Assembly (NCBI GenBank): GCA_021397845.1
Contig: JAHSVC010000024.1
Location: 310,001-374,000 of the forward strand
Length of the DNA stretch: 64,000 bases
Reading direction: 5' to 3'
Origin: Areca catechu
Taxonomy: Eukaryota > Streptophyta > Magnoliopsida > Arecales > Arecaceae
Made by a program: the position numbers and the translations under genes
The notes under the pieces: model-generated
The model's database searches: none
Seen by the model: only the letters and a program-made list of their open reading frames with translations
Told to the model about the DNA's origin: nothing
Shown: in pieces, positions 47,331 through 58,930 of the stretch
Numbering within the stretch: position 1 is the stretch's first letter
Layout of the letters: every line of letters starts with the position of its first letter

Positions 47331-50300
47331 CAGTAATTGCCAACTATGATGTAAAGAGGATATTATTGATAATGGAAGCTCCACGGAGGTATTACTGTAT
47401 GATGCATTTTTGAGAATGAATCTGTCCCGATCGATGATGCGAGAATCCTTTGCACCGCTGACGGGTTTCAGAGGAAACTCCGTCGGGGTTGAAGGGGAAC
47501 TCACCCTGCCTGTGACTATTAGGATGGAACCTTTCCAGAAGACTCTGCCAATCAACTTTGTGGTCGTCCGAATGGCTTCGGCTTATAACGCCATTCTGGG
47601 CTGACCGGCTCTCAACAAGTTTCGGGTCGTCGTGTCCACTTACTGCATGTTGGCAAAATTTTCGTCCAGGAGCGGGGTCAGAGTTATGCGGGGAGACCGT
47701 CGGATGGCCAGACAATGCCTAACTATTTTAAACCAACAGTTGCAAGACCGTCCCACCCTGGAGCAGCTTGATCCAAGAGCTGAAACCGACGACCGCGGTC
47801 AACCAGATGAAAGGATCCTCTTCGTTCCCCTTCGGGAGGATGACCCAACCAAAGTACTGCAAATTGGAAGTTCCCTCAGCGAAGAAATCAAATCAGAGCT
47901 GATCGACTTCCTAAGGAGAAACGCCGATATCTTTGCCTGGTCGGCATCCGACATGTCAGGTATCCCGTCGGAGGTCGTCACTCATCAGCTTAAAGTGGAT
48001 CCGAACTACAGACCCGTTCGGCAGAAGAAGAGAAGCTTTGTTGCCGAAAGGCAGAAAGCTATTGATGAAGAAGTGAAGAAGCTCTCCGACGCCGGCTTAA
48101 TTAGAGAAGTCCATTACCCGGAGTGGATAGCAAACATTGTTATGGTGAAGAAGGTTAGCGGGAAGTGGAGGATCTGTATGGACTACACCGACCTCAATAA
48201 GGCCTGTCCGAAGGACAGCTTTCGCCTGCCCAAGATCGATCAGCTGGTGGACGCTACGGCCGGCCATCAGCTCCTGAGTTTTATGGATGCCTTCTCCGGT
48301 TACAACCAAATAAGGATGCACTCGGAGGACGAAGAGAAGACGGCCTTTGTCACTGACAAGGGTCTATATTGTTACAAGATGATGCCCTTCGGCTTGAAGA
48401 ACGCCGGCGCTACCTTCCAAAGGCTGATCAACCGAGTTTTCGAAAGATAGCTCAAGAGAAACATGGAGGCGTATGTCGATGACATGATAGTAAAAAGCCT
48501 CCACGAGGCTGACTACATCAAAGACTTGCAGAAATCTTTCAACACACTGAGACGGCATCGGATGAAGCTCAACCCTGCGAAATGCGCTTTTGGGGTGACC
48601 TCGAGCAAGTTCCTCGGCTTCCTGGTCATGCAAAGAGGAATTGAAGCAAACCTCGACAAGATCCAAGCAGTAACTAACATGGAGCATCCGACTAGCAAGA
48701 AGTAGGTGAAAGAGTTGGCTGGCCGGATAGCCTCCCTCAGCCATTTCATCTCCCGGTCGGCTGAGAAGTCACTACCATTCTTCAGGACACTACATCGGTC
48801 GGATCGCTTCGATTGGACCGATGAGTGTCGAATGGCTTTCGAGGCTCTGAAGGAATACTCGAGGAACCCCCCGTTGCTCGCAAAGCCGAGGGAGGGGAAA
48901 ACTTTGTATCTCTACCTGTCGGCATCAGACGAAGCGGTCAGTTCTGTCCTTGTGCGAGTAGGGGACGACGGCCATCAGAAGCCTATCTACTACATCAGTA
49001 AGGTCCTCCATGATGTCGAAACAAGGTACCCCAAATTGCAGAAGCTGATATATTCTTTAGTTGTATCGGCCAAACATCTCCGACCATACTTTCAGGCACA
49101 TCCGATCGTGGTGTTGACCGACCAACCTCTTAAGGCGATCCTCCGGAGTCCAGACACATCCGGTCGACTCGCCAAGTGGGCTGTCAAGCTCAGCGAGTTC
49201 GACATGTCTTTCTAGTTTAGACCTGCCATGAAGGCCCAGGTAATTGCTGACTTCATTGCAGAATGTACCTAGAAGCAGGAGGCATCTCTCAAAATGGCCG
49301 AAATACTCGAAGCTGATGCTGTCTATGAAGCCAAGCTAGCCTGGACCCTCCATGTAGACGGGGCATCCAACCTTGCAGGCTGTGGGGCCGGCCTGATCCT
49401 AGCCAACCCCGATGGAGAAATTTTAGAGTATGCTCTCCACTTTTCCTTTTAGGTGTCAAATAATCAGTCGAAGTACGAAGCCTTGCTTGCGGGATTGCGA
49501 ATTGCCAATGATTTGGGTATCGATCGACTGAGAGCTTTCTCCGATTCCCAATTGGTTGTTAACCAGGTGAAGGGCGAGTTCGAAGCAAGGGACACGACCT
49601 TGGCCAGATATCTGATTAAGGTACAAGATCTCATCTCTCAGCTCAAGTTCTTTAAAATCCTCCATATACCTCGTCTGCAGAATTCTCGGGCAGATGCCCT
49701 CTCACGACTGGCTACGGCCATCACACATACCTCCGACCGAACCTTTGTTGAACATTTGACATATCCAAGTATAGATGAAGAGCCGACTGAGGTCCATCAG
49801 ATCGAATAGGAAGCCTCCTGGATGGTTCCGATCCTTGCCTTTCTCACTAAAGGGAGCCTGCCTGAAGACCCTGCCGAAGCCAAGTGGATATGCTGGATGG
49901 CCTCCAAGTACATTGTCCTCGACGATGCTCTCTACAAGCGGTCATTTTCACAGCCTTTGCTGAAATGCCTCGGTCCAGCCAACGCAGACTACGCTCTCAA
50001 AGAAGTCCATGAGGGCATCTGCGACGATCATCTGGGAGGAAGATCCTTAGCCTATAAGATAAACCGGCAAGGATATTATTGGCCTACCATCCAAAAGGAT
50101 GCATCGGACTTCATCCGAAGGTGAGATGCTTGTCAAAGGTATTCCAACATCCAGAGGAGGCCGGCCAGCCAGCTGACTCCGATCTCTGCACCCTGGCCGT
50201 TCGCACAGTGGGGAATGGACATACTAGGGCCCTTCCCTCCGGCATCTGGCCAGCACAAGTTCTTCATTGTAGCAATTGATTACTTCACCAAATGGGTGGA

Positions 50301-51051
50301 GGCCGAATCGCTAGCACAGATTACTGAGGCAAAGGCAGAAAACTTCATCCGGAACTGCATCATCTTCAGATTTGGCATCCCACAGGTGATCATTACTGAG
50401 AATAGAAGACAGTTCGACAATCCCAAATTTAGAGAATTCTGCCAGCAGTATCACATCGCCCATCGGCTCATGTCGGTCGGCCATCCTCAATGCAATGGGG
50501 AGGCCGAGGTTACCAACCAAACCATTTTGCATGGGCTGAAGACCCGATTGAACGATGCCAAAGGGCTTTGGGCAGAAGAGCTTTACTCGGTGCTTTGGGC
50601 CAATCAGACTACCGCCAAGACGGCCACCGGAGAGACTCCATTCAACTTGACTTACAAAAGTGAGGCCGTCATACCCGTCGAGATCTCCTTGCAATCTATA
50701 CGGATTGACCACTATGAGGAGCCAACCAACTCAGAGCAACGGAGGGCCGACCTGGACTTGCTTGAAGAAACCCGACTTCGGGCAAGCTTGAAGATGGCAA
50801 CCTACCGCCAAAGAATGGCTAAGTATTACAACTCACGGGTCAAGATGCATACTTTCCAAGTCGGGGATCTGGTCTTACAGAGGGCAGAAGTTTCGAGACC
50901 AACGGAGCAAGGGAAACTCTCTCCCAATTGGGAGGGTCCTTACCGAGTCATTGAAGTGGTCCGTACTGGAGCATATTGACTCGAACACCTGGACGGACGG
51001 CAGATAGCCCGCCCGTAGAATGTAGACAACCTTCGCAAGTATTATCAATAA
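47331..51051 (+). pseudogene. Tat protease-RT-RNase H-second RNase H-integrase
   Basis: A protease region (47331-47604) is frame-shifted near its DNGSS-type site. RT (47900-48450, continuing to 48700) is intact over the fingers and palm, with VKKVSGKWRICMDYTDLNKA, MPFGLKNAGATFQRL and AYVDDMIVKS. The first RNase H is at 48706-49215. A second, archaeal-type RNase H (about 49340-49770) has HVDGASNLAG, YEALLAGLRIA, FSDSQLVVNQV and SRADALSRLA. Integrase (49820-51051) has a GHPQCNGEAE segment and ends NLRKYYQ. Stops at 47602, 48448, 48703, 49213, 49269, 49450, 49807, 50122, 50977 and 51016 kill it. Otherwise the frame is nearly continuous, so the element is fairly young. Confidence 0.93.
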
Positions 51052-51080
51052 AGGCCATGAGTTCTTCTATGAGATACTTT

Positions 51081-51341
51081 CGAAAAGTCCGACTCTGGTC
51101 GACAAAAGGCTCTAGGGCAGCCCACTCCAAAAAGTTTGACTCCGGTCGGCAAAAAGCTCTAGGGCAGCCCACTCCGAAAAGTTCGACTCCGGTCAGCAAA
51201 AAGCTCTAGGGCAGCCCACTCCGAAAAGTCCGACTCCGGTCGGCAAAAGGCCCTAGGGCAGCCCACTCCGAAAAGTTTGACTCCGGTCGGCAAAAGGCTC
51301 TACGGCAGCCCGCTCCAAAAAGTCCGACTCCGGTCGGCAAC
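51081..51341 (+). repeat. 47-bp tandem array behind Tat pol
   Basis: About five and a half units of a 47-bp repeat containing GACTCCGGTCGGCAAAA and CTAGGGCAGCCCACTCC, with few differences between units. It begins about 30 bp after the pol stop. ORFs on both strands here arise from the repeat. Confidence 0.92.
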
Positions 51342-51774
51342 ATTCTCAAGTTCGAGCAGGCCAGCGGGCCAACACTTGGGAAGAATTTTCTAAGATGGCT
51401 CGACCAAAGTTGCCGTCTATAGCCTATTTCGGCATCTTCTGCTTCGGGTTTGCCGACGAACAGGAGCCTACCGGCTACCTCAGATGGTCTGACTGGGTCG
51501 TTTAACCGACCGAAGAGCAACACTTAGAAAAACTTTTAAGTGTTTATCTTAGGCCCCCATCCAGCCCACTGTTCAACTACCTGTGGGTCTATCTGGCCGA
51601 CCGCCAGCACTTAGAAAAATTATGAGAAAGAGCTTCGGTCAGACAACACAGAATGCAATCACAAATACAAAGAGATTATAACAAAGCTTTTATATATTCA
51701 TATAAAAGAGGCCAGTACAAAAACAAAGGATCAAATCTTTACAACCAACTTAGGTCCGGCCCACTGAGGTTACA

Positions 51775-53897
51775 TCATTCCCTCGCTTCGGCCCCCTCCG
51801 GTTCGGCTGAAGCTACCGCAGGAAGGCCGGCCACCCCGGCATCAGCACCGGCTGGAGCATCCACCCTGAACTTTGTAGCCACGACCTCCGTCGGAGCTTC
51901 GGCCGCGCCTTCGTTCGGAGCCACGATCTCCGTGTCCTCCTCTTCCGCCCGCTTCCGCAACTGAAGGAAAGAGAGGTCGAGCTCCAGGAATGCATTATAG
52001 ACTTTGTCGTGGCACTCTTCATAATCGTATTCGAAACCGACCGTGCTGTCTTCGTTCATCTCCTCCTTAAAATCTTCGGAGGCCTTGTACTCCCGGACAG
52101 CTATCTCAGCGGCCGTCTTCGCTTGGTCCCGGGCCGCCTCCAATAGACCCTTGCATCGCTCCGCCTCCGCCTGATGGCCCCGTGAGCGCCTTTCGGACTC
52201 CACCAGCCACTCCTCCTCTTCGGCCAGCCGATGGGTCAAGGACTTTATTTTCTTCCTTCTATCCTTCAGCCTCGCCTCTCGGTCGGCCTCCCAAGCTTGC
52301 AGATCTTCTATCTGCTTCTTTTGGGTCTCCGATTCGACCCGAAGCACAGTTAGCTCCTCTCGGGCAGCTGTCAGTGCCACCCAAGCGGTATCCCTAGCCA
52401 TCTCCATTGCCTTGGATCTCTCGGCCAGCTACTGTCTCAAGTCGAGCAGCTCTTCCAGGCCGTCATCCATCAGCAGTGAATCCCGGATGAGCTGCCAGCA
52501 GTTACAGGGTTAGGAGCTGGCAAATATTGAAGCACAAGCCAAATAATTGAATCCGAAGCTTACCCCTAACAGATGATGCAGGAGACTCCTTGAGGCCTCG
52601 TTCACCGACCGGTGATCCATGTCGGTCATGGCCCTTTGGAGTTGTCGTTTGGCCTGTTCGGCCTCCTGAATGACGCGCCACCTCTGTTGCTCTTCATCAT
52701 CAACAACTCCGACGGCTTCCCCTTCGACGGCTGTCGACCCTTCGACCGCTTGTTCTTCCCCTATTAGTGGGGAAATATCCTCCGCCAGCTCGACTGGCGA
52801 CGTAACTGGTGCCCTCTCTGCCTCAGACAACCCTGGGAGTCCTTCCCCAGTCTAAGCGACGGACTGCCTGGCTGACGAAGAGTGCCTTGGCGCTATCGCC
52901 CTCCAGCAGTCTTCTAGTGGCACGTTATTGTCGGACTCCACCGAGATGACGTTGGTGAACGGCTCCTTTGTCCGCTGCCTCTTTGATGATTCAGGGGTCG
53001 GCTCTGCCACCCGTTGCCTCTTCGGCTCTCTGGGTGCCGGCTCTGAAACACAGACAGCCCTTCTCTGTGCCGACCGTGCTGAAAGGGTCGCCCAATCTGG
53101 TTTCATCTTGCCACCTGCCAGCAAATAAGGCCAAGGTTAGTAACGACAACAAAATTTGCAAAGGAGAAAATAGTGGGCCTCCCCCCCTCGACGGCCTCCA
53201 TCCTACCCGGCATCGGATCTCGGTTGATTCCGGCCCGGTGAAGACTATCCACTCGGAGCAAGGAGCCGACAAATTTTGAGTCCTTCTCTTCGGTCAGTTT
53301 ATGGAAGTCACCCTCGTCAGCCCATGACACCTTCCTCCTGTCAGTGGCATTCGGCCTGGGCTCCCTCCACACCGACTTGAAGCCCCAGGGCTCGAGGCTA
53401 TCAATGAAGAAAAAGCGGGACTTCCACCCGTGAATGGCTGACGGAAGTCCTCTAAGTATCTTTCGATTGGGGCGGGGACTGAACACCCACCACTCCTTAC
53501 TCCGGAAGTCTTGTTTTAGGATGAAGAAATTTGAGAAGAGGGACAACCATGGTTTGACTTCGGCCTCCCAGCAGATGACCAGGAAGTCGCAAATGATCCG
53601 AATGCTATTCGGAGTCAGCTGAAAGGGAGTGACCCTATAACTATTGAAAAGTTGAGGAAAGAAGCTATGGAGTGGAAAGCGAAGTCCGACTTTAAGGTGA
53701 TCTTCGTACAAGGGAAGGGCACCTAAGTTCAGTGGGCCGTTGATCCTCCCGTCCTTATTGGGAACGGTAAGGTGTAAGGTAGTCGGAATATTGTAAACGA
53801 CTCGGAGGTTCTCTACCCTCTCCCTCGTCATCGTCGTCACAATATCGTATGGGCCCGGTTCCCTACTCCCACGGGCCACACCCCTGGCAGACACCAT
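51775..53897 (-). CDS. Antisense gene of the Tat element, 3 exons (disabled)
   Basis: Antisense to the element. Exon 1 53897-53207, exon 2 53114-52564, exon 3 52491-51775 give 653 codons with two GT-AG introns of phase 1 and phase 0. Exon 1 (start MVSARG) carries the 'putative gypsy type transposon' domain of plants (Transposase_28 type) with YEDHLKVGLRFPLH, QLTPNSIRIICDFLV, EWWVFSPRP and SAIHGWKSRFFF. Exon 2 is Ser/Glu/Arg-rich and low in complexity. Exon 3 is a long coiled coil (Glu/Arg/Ala heptads) with an acidic tail. In-frame TAG stops (about 52854-52852 and 52431-52429) are Gln-type codons changed by C to T. An upstream in-frame Met at 54128 would only add a CT-repeat-encoded Arg-Glu tract, so I prefer 53897. 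The function is unknown; no enzyme motif is seen. Confidence 0.75.
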
Positions 53898-53991
53898 TTT
53901 AAGGGAAACTGAAGAAAAAGGGAAGGAAGACGAGGGCGGGACTAACCTGGTACGCAAGGTTCCTAGCCGGGGGGGGGGGGTGAAAGGGAAG

Positions 53992-53994
<3 letters not shown>

Positions 53995-54022
<28 letters not shown>
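53995..54022. repeat. (CT)n microsatellite
   Basis: 28 bp of CT, in the presumed 5' leader of the antisense gene, with a run of 12 G nearby at 53969-53980. Confidence 0.95.
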
Positions 54023-54024
<2 letters not shown>

Positions 54025-54524
54025 GACCCCAGCAGCAGCGGCGAAAGACCCCCCTGGAGTGCTTGCCCCCCCCTTTTTATAGGCGCTAAGGGGTTACCTC
54101 CTGGCGCCCCTCGAGCATCGCGATTCATGGGAGACTACGCGACGCATTGATTAGATGGAGAACCTGAAGGGACGCACCGGATCGTCTCCGATCGTGATCC
54201 GCGTAACCACCCAGCCGACGACGGATGAGCGACTCTGGATGCCGTACCGACCGCTCAGATCCTGTCGCGTGTCCCACGTCGCGTCAGGGACGCGTCGTGC
54301 AAATATCTCGGACTAGCAATGCATCATGGATTCGTACCGGCAATAACTGCTCTTCCTGCTACCACCAATCTGGTAGTGACACCTGTCCTGAAGGGGGAAT
54401 CTCAGAGTAGATGACAATCGGCCTCAGTACGCCGGATCGGATTCGCCATCATCTCGAGGATTGGCACATTTATTGCCATTTAATGCTCTCGTTCTTCGAG
54501 TCTGCAGGCTTGCTTGAAAGACAA

Positions 54525-54539
54525 GGGCAAGGGGGCAAG
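54525..54539 (+). other. Polypurine tract of the Tat element
   Basis: GGGCAAGGGGGCAAG immediately before the 3' LTR. Confidence 0.85.
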
Positions 54540-55186
54540 TGTTATACCCTATCGGCTCATCACCGGTCCGGGTCGGCCCCTCCTGGCGGTCCAGCTGGGC
54601 CGTCCCGTTCAAGCTATGATGGCCGCGATCCAAGCAAGCGCTGACCTACTGGGGTAGAGGCCCGACGGCCCGCTCCTGATGAGGTCTGGCTCGTTGCCTT
54701 CCTTCGGAGTGCCGACCCACTGAGATCCAAGTCCGACGGCCCTCTTACCAGATGTCCGGCCGGCCCATTTCCGGACCCAGAGAATTCCGCAATCCTCTTC
54801 TGTTATAACGGCCTCCTGCCATATCAGCAGCACTGCTCCACCACTCGCATGACGCTGCCCCAGCCAGATACCACGTGGCCACTCTCCGGATATTCTTAGG
54901 GGCAAATCGATCTTCTCCGGATCGCTCCCTGACAGATTTTGGACTGTTCCGCACCTATATAAGGCACCAGGGGGACCTCATTTAAGGCCAAGTTATCCTC
55001 TCCCTTATTCATACGTTGTTTCTCTGTTCCTCCATTCTGTTACCTATCACCTCCTACTGACTTAAGCATCGGAGTCTCCCTCGCTGGAACACCTCCGACG
55101 CCTCAGGAACTTTATTGCAGGTTGACCGGGAGAGACGCGCTCCAACACCGCCGATCGAACCCGGTTCAGGAGAAGCTGCGGTAACA
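54540..55186 (+). repeat. 3' LTR of the Tat element
   Basis: 647 bp with a single copy of the 71-bp unit. Otherwise it is closely similar to 44899-45616, with scattered transitions. Confidence 0.93.
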
Positions 55187-55881
55187 AGACCCAAATCAAA
55201 TTTGAGTCAAGGCCCTATTTTTTGTTTTAAAATTTTGAATTCAAAATAAAATTAGAAAAAATGGAACACCTCCTTGAATTGTTCACGCTGAGAGCAGTTC
55301 TCAACGTGAACCGTTCGCGCTAGAACTTCTCAGCGTGAACCGTTAACGCGGAGAACTTCTCGGTTCACGCTGAGAAAAGTTCTCAGCATGAAGGTTAGGG
55401 CTGTAGCTTTGAGATTTGTGCTGAACTAAAAAAAAAGAAAAGGAGGAAAACTTGCGAATAAGTTTCCTATTTCTTAGCATGGAATAGTTCTCGCTAAATC
55501 TTTCTTGCACATTGGGATTTGAGTTTTTGAAACTCAAATGAAGAGATTAATTATAGGATAGTGCTCAGCAAACAAATTTTCTATTCTCATATAGATACCA
55601 GGTCAGCATGAGAACAAGTTTCAGTTCTTATGCCAAGAGATTAAATATCTATGCCTCTCTCTCTTGAATGCAAGGAACCAGAAAATAAGATCGATAAAAT
55701 ATTTCCTCTCTGAATCCCTGAACCTGCATCCCTTTCTCCTATCCCCGCTTGGCGTGCGTGCAAAGTAGAAGAGTGGTGAGTGCAGCTCTTGCAAAGCATC
55801 CTTCAAGATCCGGATCTGGTTTTCATTGTGCAAACAAAGTACATTTTTAGATTTTAGGACATAAATTTTATTGGAACCATG
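55187..55881. other. Gene-free stretch with a hairpin-rich motif cluster
   Basis: No gene is supported. 55280-55400 holds repeated and inverted copies of TTCTCAGCGTGAACCGTT and its complement, able to fold into alternative hairpins. The sequence may continue the LTR-like DNA of 43624-44898. Confidence 0.5.
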
Positions 55882-56689
55882 GTCTTTGTTGGCGTAGAAT
55901 CCCCTTCGACCAGACGGAGCTACTGGATCACAGGTTCGCTCCCCTGGTGCACCTGCAAACCAGGTCCCTGGCCGGATGTTCTCTGGCAGGAGACACTCGG
56001 CCGGATGTTCTCCGGCGGGAGACACTCCGATGCCTAAGTCAGAGATAGGTTCGCTTCCGTGGTTCACCTGCAAAACAGGTCCCTAACCGGATGTTTTCCG
56101 ACGGGGGACACTCCAATGCCTAAGTCAGAGACGGGTTCCAGCAACAAAATAGGGAATATTCTGAAGAGGAGGGAGATGGAAAGGGATTCTTATTTTTCTA
56201 GGACCTCGTTGTGCTTACCTTGAAGGTCCCCTCTTACCAGTATTTCTGTTCATAACCGTGGACAGTTGTTGAGAGGTACCGGTCAGGCTGGAGGCATTAC
56301 GGTTGGAGTTAATGGCCATGTGGCCACTTCGATATAGTTATGATTCGGAGGTGATAGCCAGGCAGTTGATCGTAACCGTCGCACCCACGTTCGCATGGGT
56401 TTGAGGTTGGTCGAAAATTTGCCTTCGGCCCTCTTCTTCAGGAGGGGTTGTTGATGGACTAGAGAGGTGTCTTTGTCTTGTTTTTCCTGGGATAGTCCGA
56501 AGACACTGTTAGGATGCGTGCAGTGGATTGAATTGGTTTAGGCTTCCAATTAATTCATGTTTACTCACTTTAGCAATTTACCAATCACACAGGCATATAT
56601 CAAATCAGAAGGAAAGACGAGATTTAACATGGTTCGACAAATTTGGCTACATCAACATAGAGAAAAGACGATATTTAAATACTGCATCA

Positions 56690-57590
56690 TCTGCAACACT
56701 GCTATGATATGCTGAAGTAACTGCAACTGATGCCGAATCTGAGATTGTTCCTTTTTCTTTCTGTTCCTTCTCTTTCTTGGACTGTAGAAGTCTACACTCA
56801 TTTTTTCAGTGGCCTGGCTTCTTGCAGTAATGGCAAACTCTGGGTCTTTTAGACCTAGACTTTGATCTTGTCTTGGACTTGTTTTTACCTTGTCCACCTG
56901 TTCTTTGCTCATCTCTACCTCTGACAGTAAGTCTTTGTGCCAAATTTGGAGCTTGATGCTTCAACTGTACTTTCAACCTGAGCTCATTGGATAACAAAGT
57001 GGCTTCAACCTCATCGAGACTTATACTCTATTTTCCATAGAGTATGGTAGTAGTAATATTTTCATAGGACTTAGGCAAAGAATAAATCAGGATCAAAGCC
57101 TTGTCTTCCTCATCAACATTAACATCAATATTCGCCAAATTGAGTAGGAGCTTATTATAATCATCCAAGTGATCCTTGAGTGAGATCCCTTCCGTCATAT
57201 GGAATATGTGTAGCTTGCCTCTCAAATATAATCTATTTGTAAGAGATTTTGGCATATACAAAATTTCTAATTTTTTTCTGTACACTTTTAGCTATAACAA
57301 GATCCACCACATTGCGAAGAACTTTATCACTCAGTCCGAAAAACAGAGTCCCAAGTGCTCTCTCATCCATCTCCTCTTTTGCAGTCTCTGTATTACCTGA
57401 AATTGCATCCATATCTTTGAGGGCTATTGACACGCCCTCCTTGACCAGCAGATATTTCATTCTCACCTTCTATAGTGCAAAATCACCTGTGCCATCAAAT
57501 ATCGCCATCTCATGCCTAGAGGTAGTAGAATAAAAAATAATTGCCTCAAGAGCCATAGAAGAACTTGGTTGTCCAACAGATGCCATTCCA
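56690..57590 (-). pseudogene. Copia gag of the gag-only element
   Basis: Minus-strand gag in several frames. The start lies near 57587 (MASVGQPSSS). Middle segments are MKYLLVKEGVSIALKDMD and DERALGTLFFGLSDKVLRNV, then SLKDHLDDYNKLLLNLANID and a KALILIYSLPKSYEN segment, the classic Copia gag helix order. A basic stretch leads to the zinc knuckle CHYCKKPGHF (about 56840-56810). Stops and shifts (for example TAG near 57030) show it is decayed. Confidence 0.8.
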
Positions 57591-57591
57591 G

Positions 57592-57604
57592 TGCTCTGAT
57601 ACCA
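57592..57604 (-). other. Primer binding site (initiator tRNA-Met)
   Basis: The minus strand reads TGGTATCAGAGCA just inside the 5' LTR, an exact match to the initiator tRNA-Met complement. Confidence 0.93.
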
Positions 57605-57606
57605 AT

Positions 57607-57827
57607 TGTTGGGATGCGCACAGTGGATTGAACCGGTTTAGGCTTCCAATTAATTCTTGTTTACTCACTTTAGCAATTTACCAATCATACAGGCATATAT
57701 CAAATCAAAAGGAAAGACGAGATTTAACGTGGTTCGGCAAATTTGCCTACATCCACACAGAGGAAGGAGCAATCTACTATAATCTGCCCCCAAAATTAGG
57801 TATAAAAGAAATACAAATATCCCAACA
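57607..57827 (-). repeat. 5' LTR of the gag-only Copia element
   Basis: 221 bp, TGTTGGGATGCG...ATCCCAACA on the plus strand. Its first 170 bp match 56507-56680. Confidence 0.88.
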
Positions 57828-58097
57828 GACACCTTTGCTGCTCATGGCGGGGCTGCTCTTTTCAGGGTGAATCGTAGGGTGGAGTCAGCGTCGTCTTTGG
57901 ACCATTCTCCTTTGGGCGGGCTTCTTCGACTAAGACCGAAGATCGTGTCTTCGGCCAAGGCCGAAGATCATATTGTCGCTTTGCCCATTCGCTCAACTTC
58001 CTCTGGGCACTCCGGTTCGAAGTGTCTGGTTTGGGAGGGGGGTGCGTGAGTGGTCGAACCGATGGCTGATTCATGCTTGAACCGACATATCCTAACA

Positions 58098-58113
58098 GTT
58101 GCCCCCCACTCTC
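58098..58113 (-). other. Polypurine tract of the left arm
   Basis: The plus strand reads GTTGCCCCCCACTCTC, so the minus strand is a purine strip ending at the left LTR. Confidence 0.75.
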
Positions 58114-58737
58114 AGTTTTCAAAGTAGTGATTTGCCTCGAACAGTGAGAGTATCGCCGGATTATCATTTTCTTCTAGGGGAGGTGCAGCCAATGATGGTA
58201 AAATCTCTGATTTGGCTGCTTGTCATAACTGTCGGTTGATTCGAAGATCAAGTTGAGGACATCTGTCATTACCTAATTGAAGTGTGAAAAAGGAAAGGGT
58301 CAATCGAGAGGTCGCTTCCCTTTTTTCCCGTTGTAGTGGTTTAGCCGATTTTTTGTTGGGATATGGGTGGAGGGCGTGACCTCTTCCTGTCCCTTGGAAA
58401 AGATATAGGCTCCATCTCTGCCATCGATTGGGATCACGCGGATTATGACCTTCGGTCCTCTCCGCATCAAATCGGCTTGGGACCGTTTGGGAGTTTCGTA
58501 TCCGTCTCCGATGTCCATGTATGTGGCGGACTCAGAGAGAGACGATCTCTTCCTTCGAGGAGGCATCCTGGAGACTTCTTGTCCTTTTATGAGGGGAAAG
58601 GGAGGACTGGTTGAGGAAGCTTATCTACCTTTGTCTACTTTTACCTTTTGCCCAGCTTTTCTCGCTTCCAGCTCTCAATCTCTTCCGCAAGTAGGATTCT
58701 TCTGTTTCTTCCTTGTTTCTTTTTCCCACCAAGGCTA

Positions 58738-58930
58738 AGCCCGTAGGAGTTCATGTTTCTAGTGGGGGGAGGTTGGGCCTTCCTGTGCCGGCGATGTGGT
58801 TAGACCGGAGCCAGTTCCTAGTTCTATTTCATTCGAGAAGATAGCCCACCTTCAGGAGCATTACCATGTTTCCGAAGGATTCCTTCTGATACTTCTGAAG
58901 CCTGAAGAGAGGGTAAATAGGCCCCCCACT
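58738..58930 (+). pseudogene. Exon 1 start of the antisense gene, left arm
   Basis: Plus-strand frames give KPVGVHVSSG and then VRPEPVPSSISFEKIAHLQE and HYHVSEGFLLILLKPEE, ending NRPP, after which homology to the right copy stops. It is the mirror image of 61778-61580. A frameshift (about 58785) and the loss of the rest of exon 1 make it a fragment. Confidence 0.75.

Larger units (their letters stand above)
44899..55186 (+). mobile_element. Ty3/gypsy Tat-lineage element with antisense gene
   Basis: A 10,288-bp element. LTRs are 44899-45616 and 54540-55186, with TGTTATACCCT starts and AACA ends. Flanks AGATA and AGACC match at only three of five bases. The primer site TTGGCGCTAAAGG and the purine strip GGGCAAGGGGGCAAG are clear. 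Domain order gag, protease, RT, RNase H, a second RNase H and integrase, plus an antisense gene between pol and the 3' LTR, marks the Tat lineage. The body is GC-richer than the surroundings. Confidence 0.93.
56507..57827 (-). mobile_element. Gag-only small Copia element (TR-GAG-like)
   Basis: 1321 bp with exact GACAC duplications (56502-56506 and 57828-57832). The 5' LTR is 57607-57827. The other LTR matches over about 56507-56680, then loses its inner part. It has an exact initiator tRNA-Met primer site and a gag frame, but no protease, RT, RNase H or integrase. This is the layout of terminal-repeat gag-only elements known from plants, which need pol from elsewhere. Confidence 0.88.
55887..58097 (-). 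repeat. Left 3' LTR, split by a Copia insertion
   Basis: 885 bp of LTR without the insertion. It starts TGTTGGCGTAGAATCCCC and ends CATATCCTAACA. It is homologous to the right LTR in inverse orientation. It carries extra tandem duplications of a CCGGATGTTCTC phrase (55972, 56001, 56097) and lacks about 80 bp of the partner. Confidence 0.85.

Noticed and set aside
50948..51523. Plus and minus ORFs over the 47-bp array
   Set aside because: The repeat length keeps frames open; the peptides are just the repeated unit.
51775..53897. Host gene rather than retroelement gene for the antisense frames
   Set aside because: A second copy sits at the same place in another Tat-family element, between spacer and polypurine tract, so it belongs to the element.
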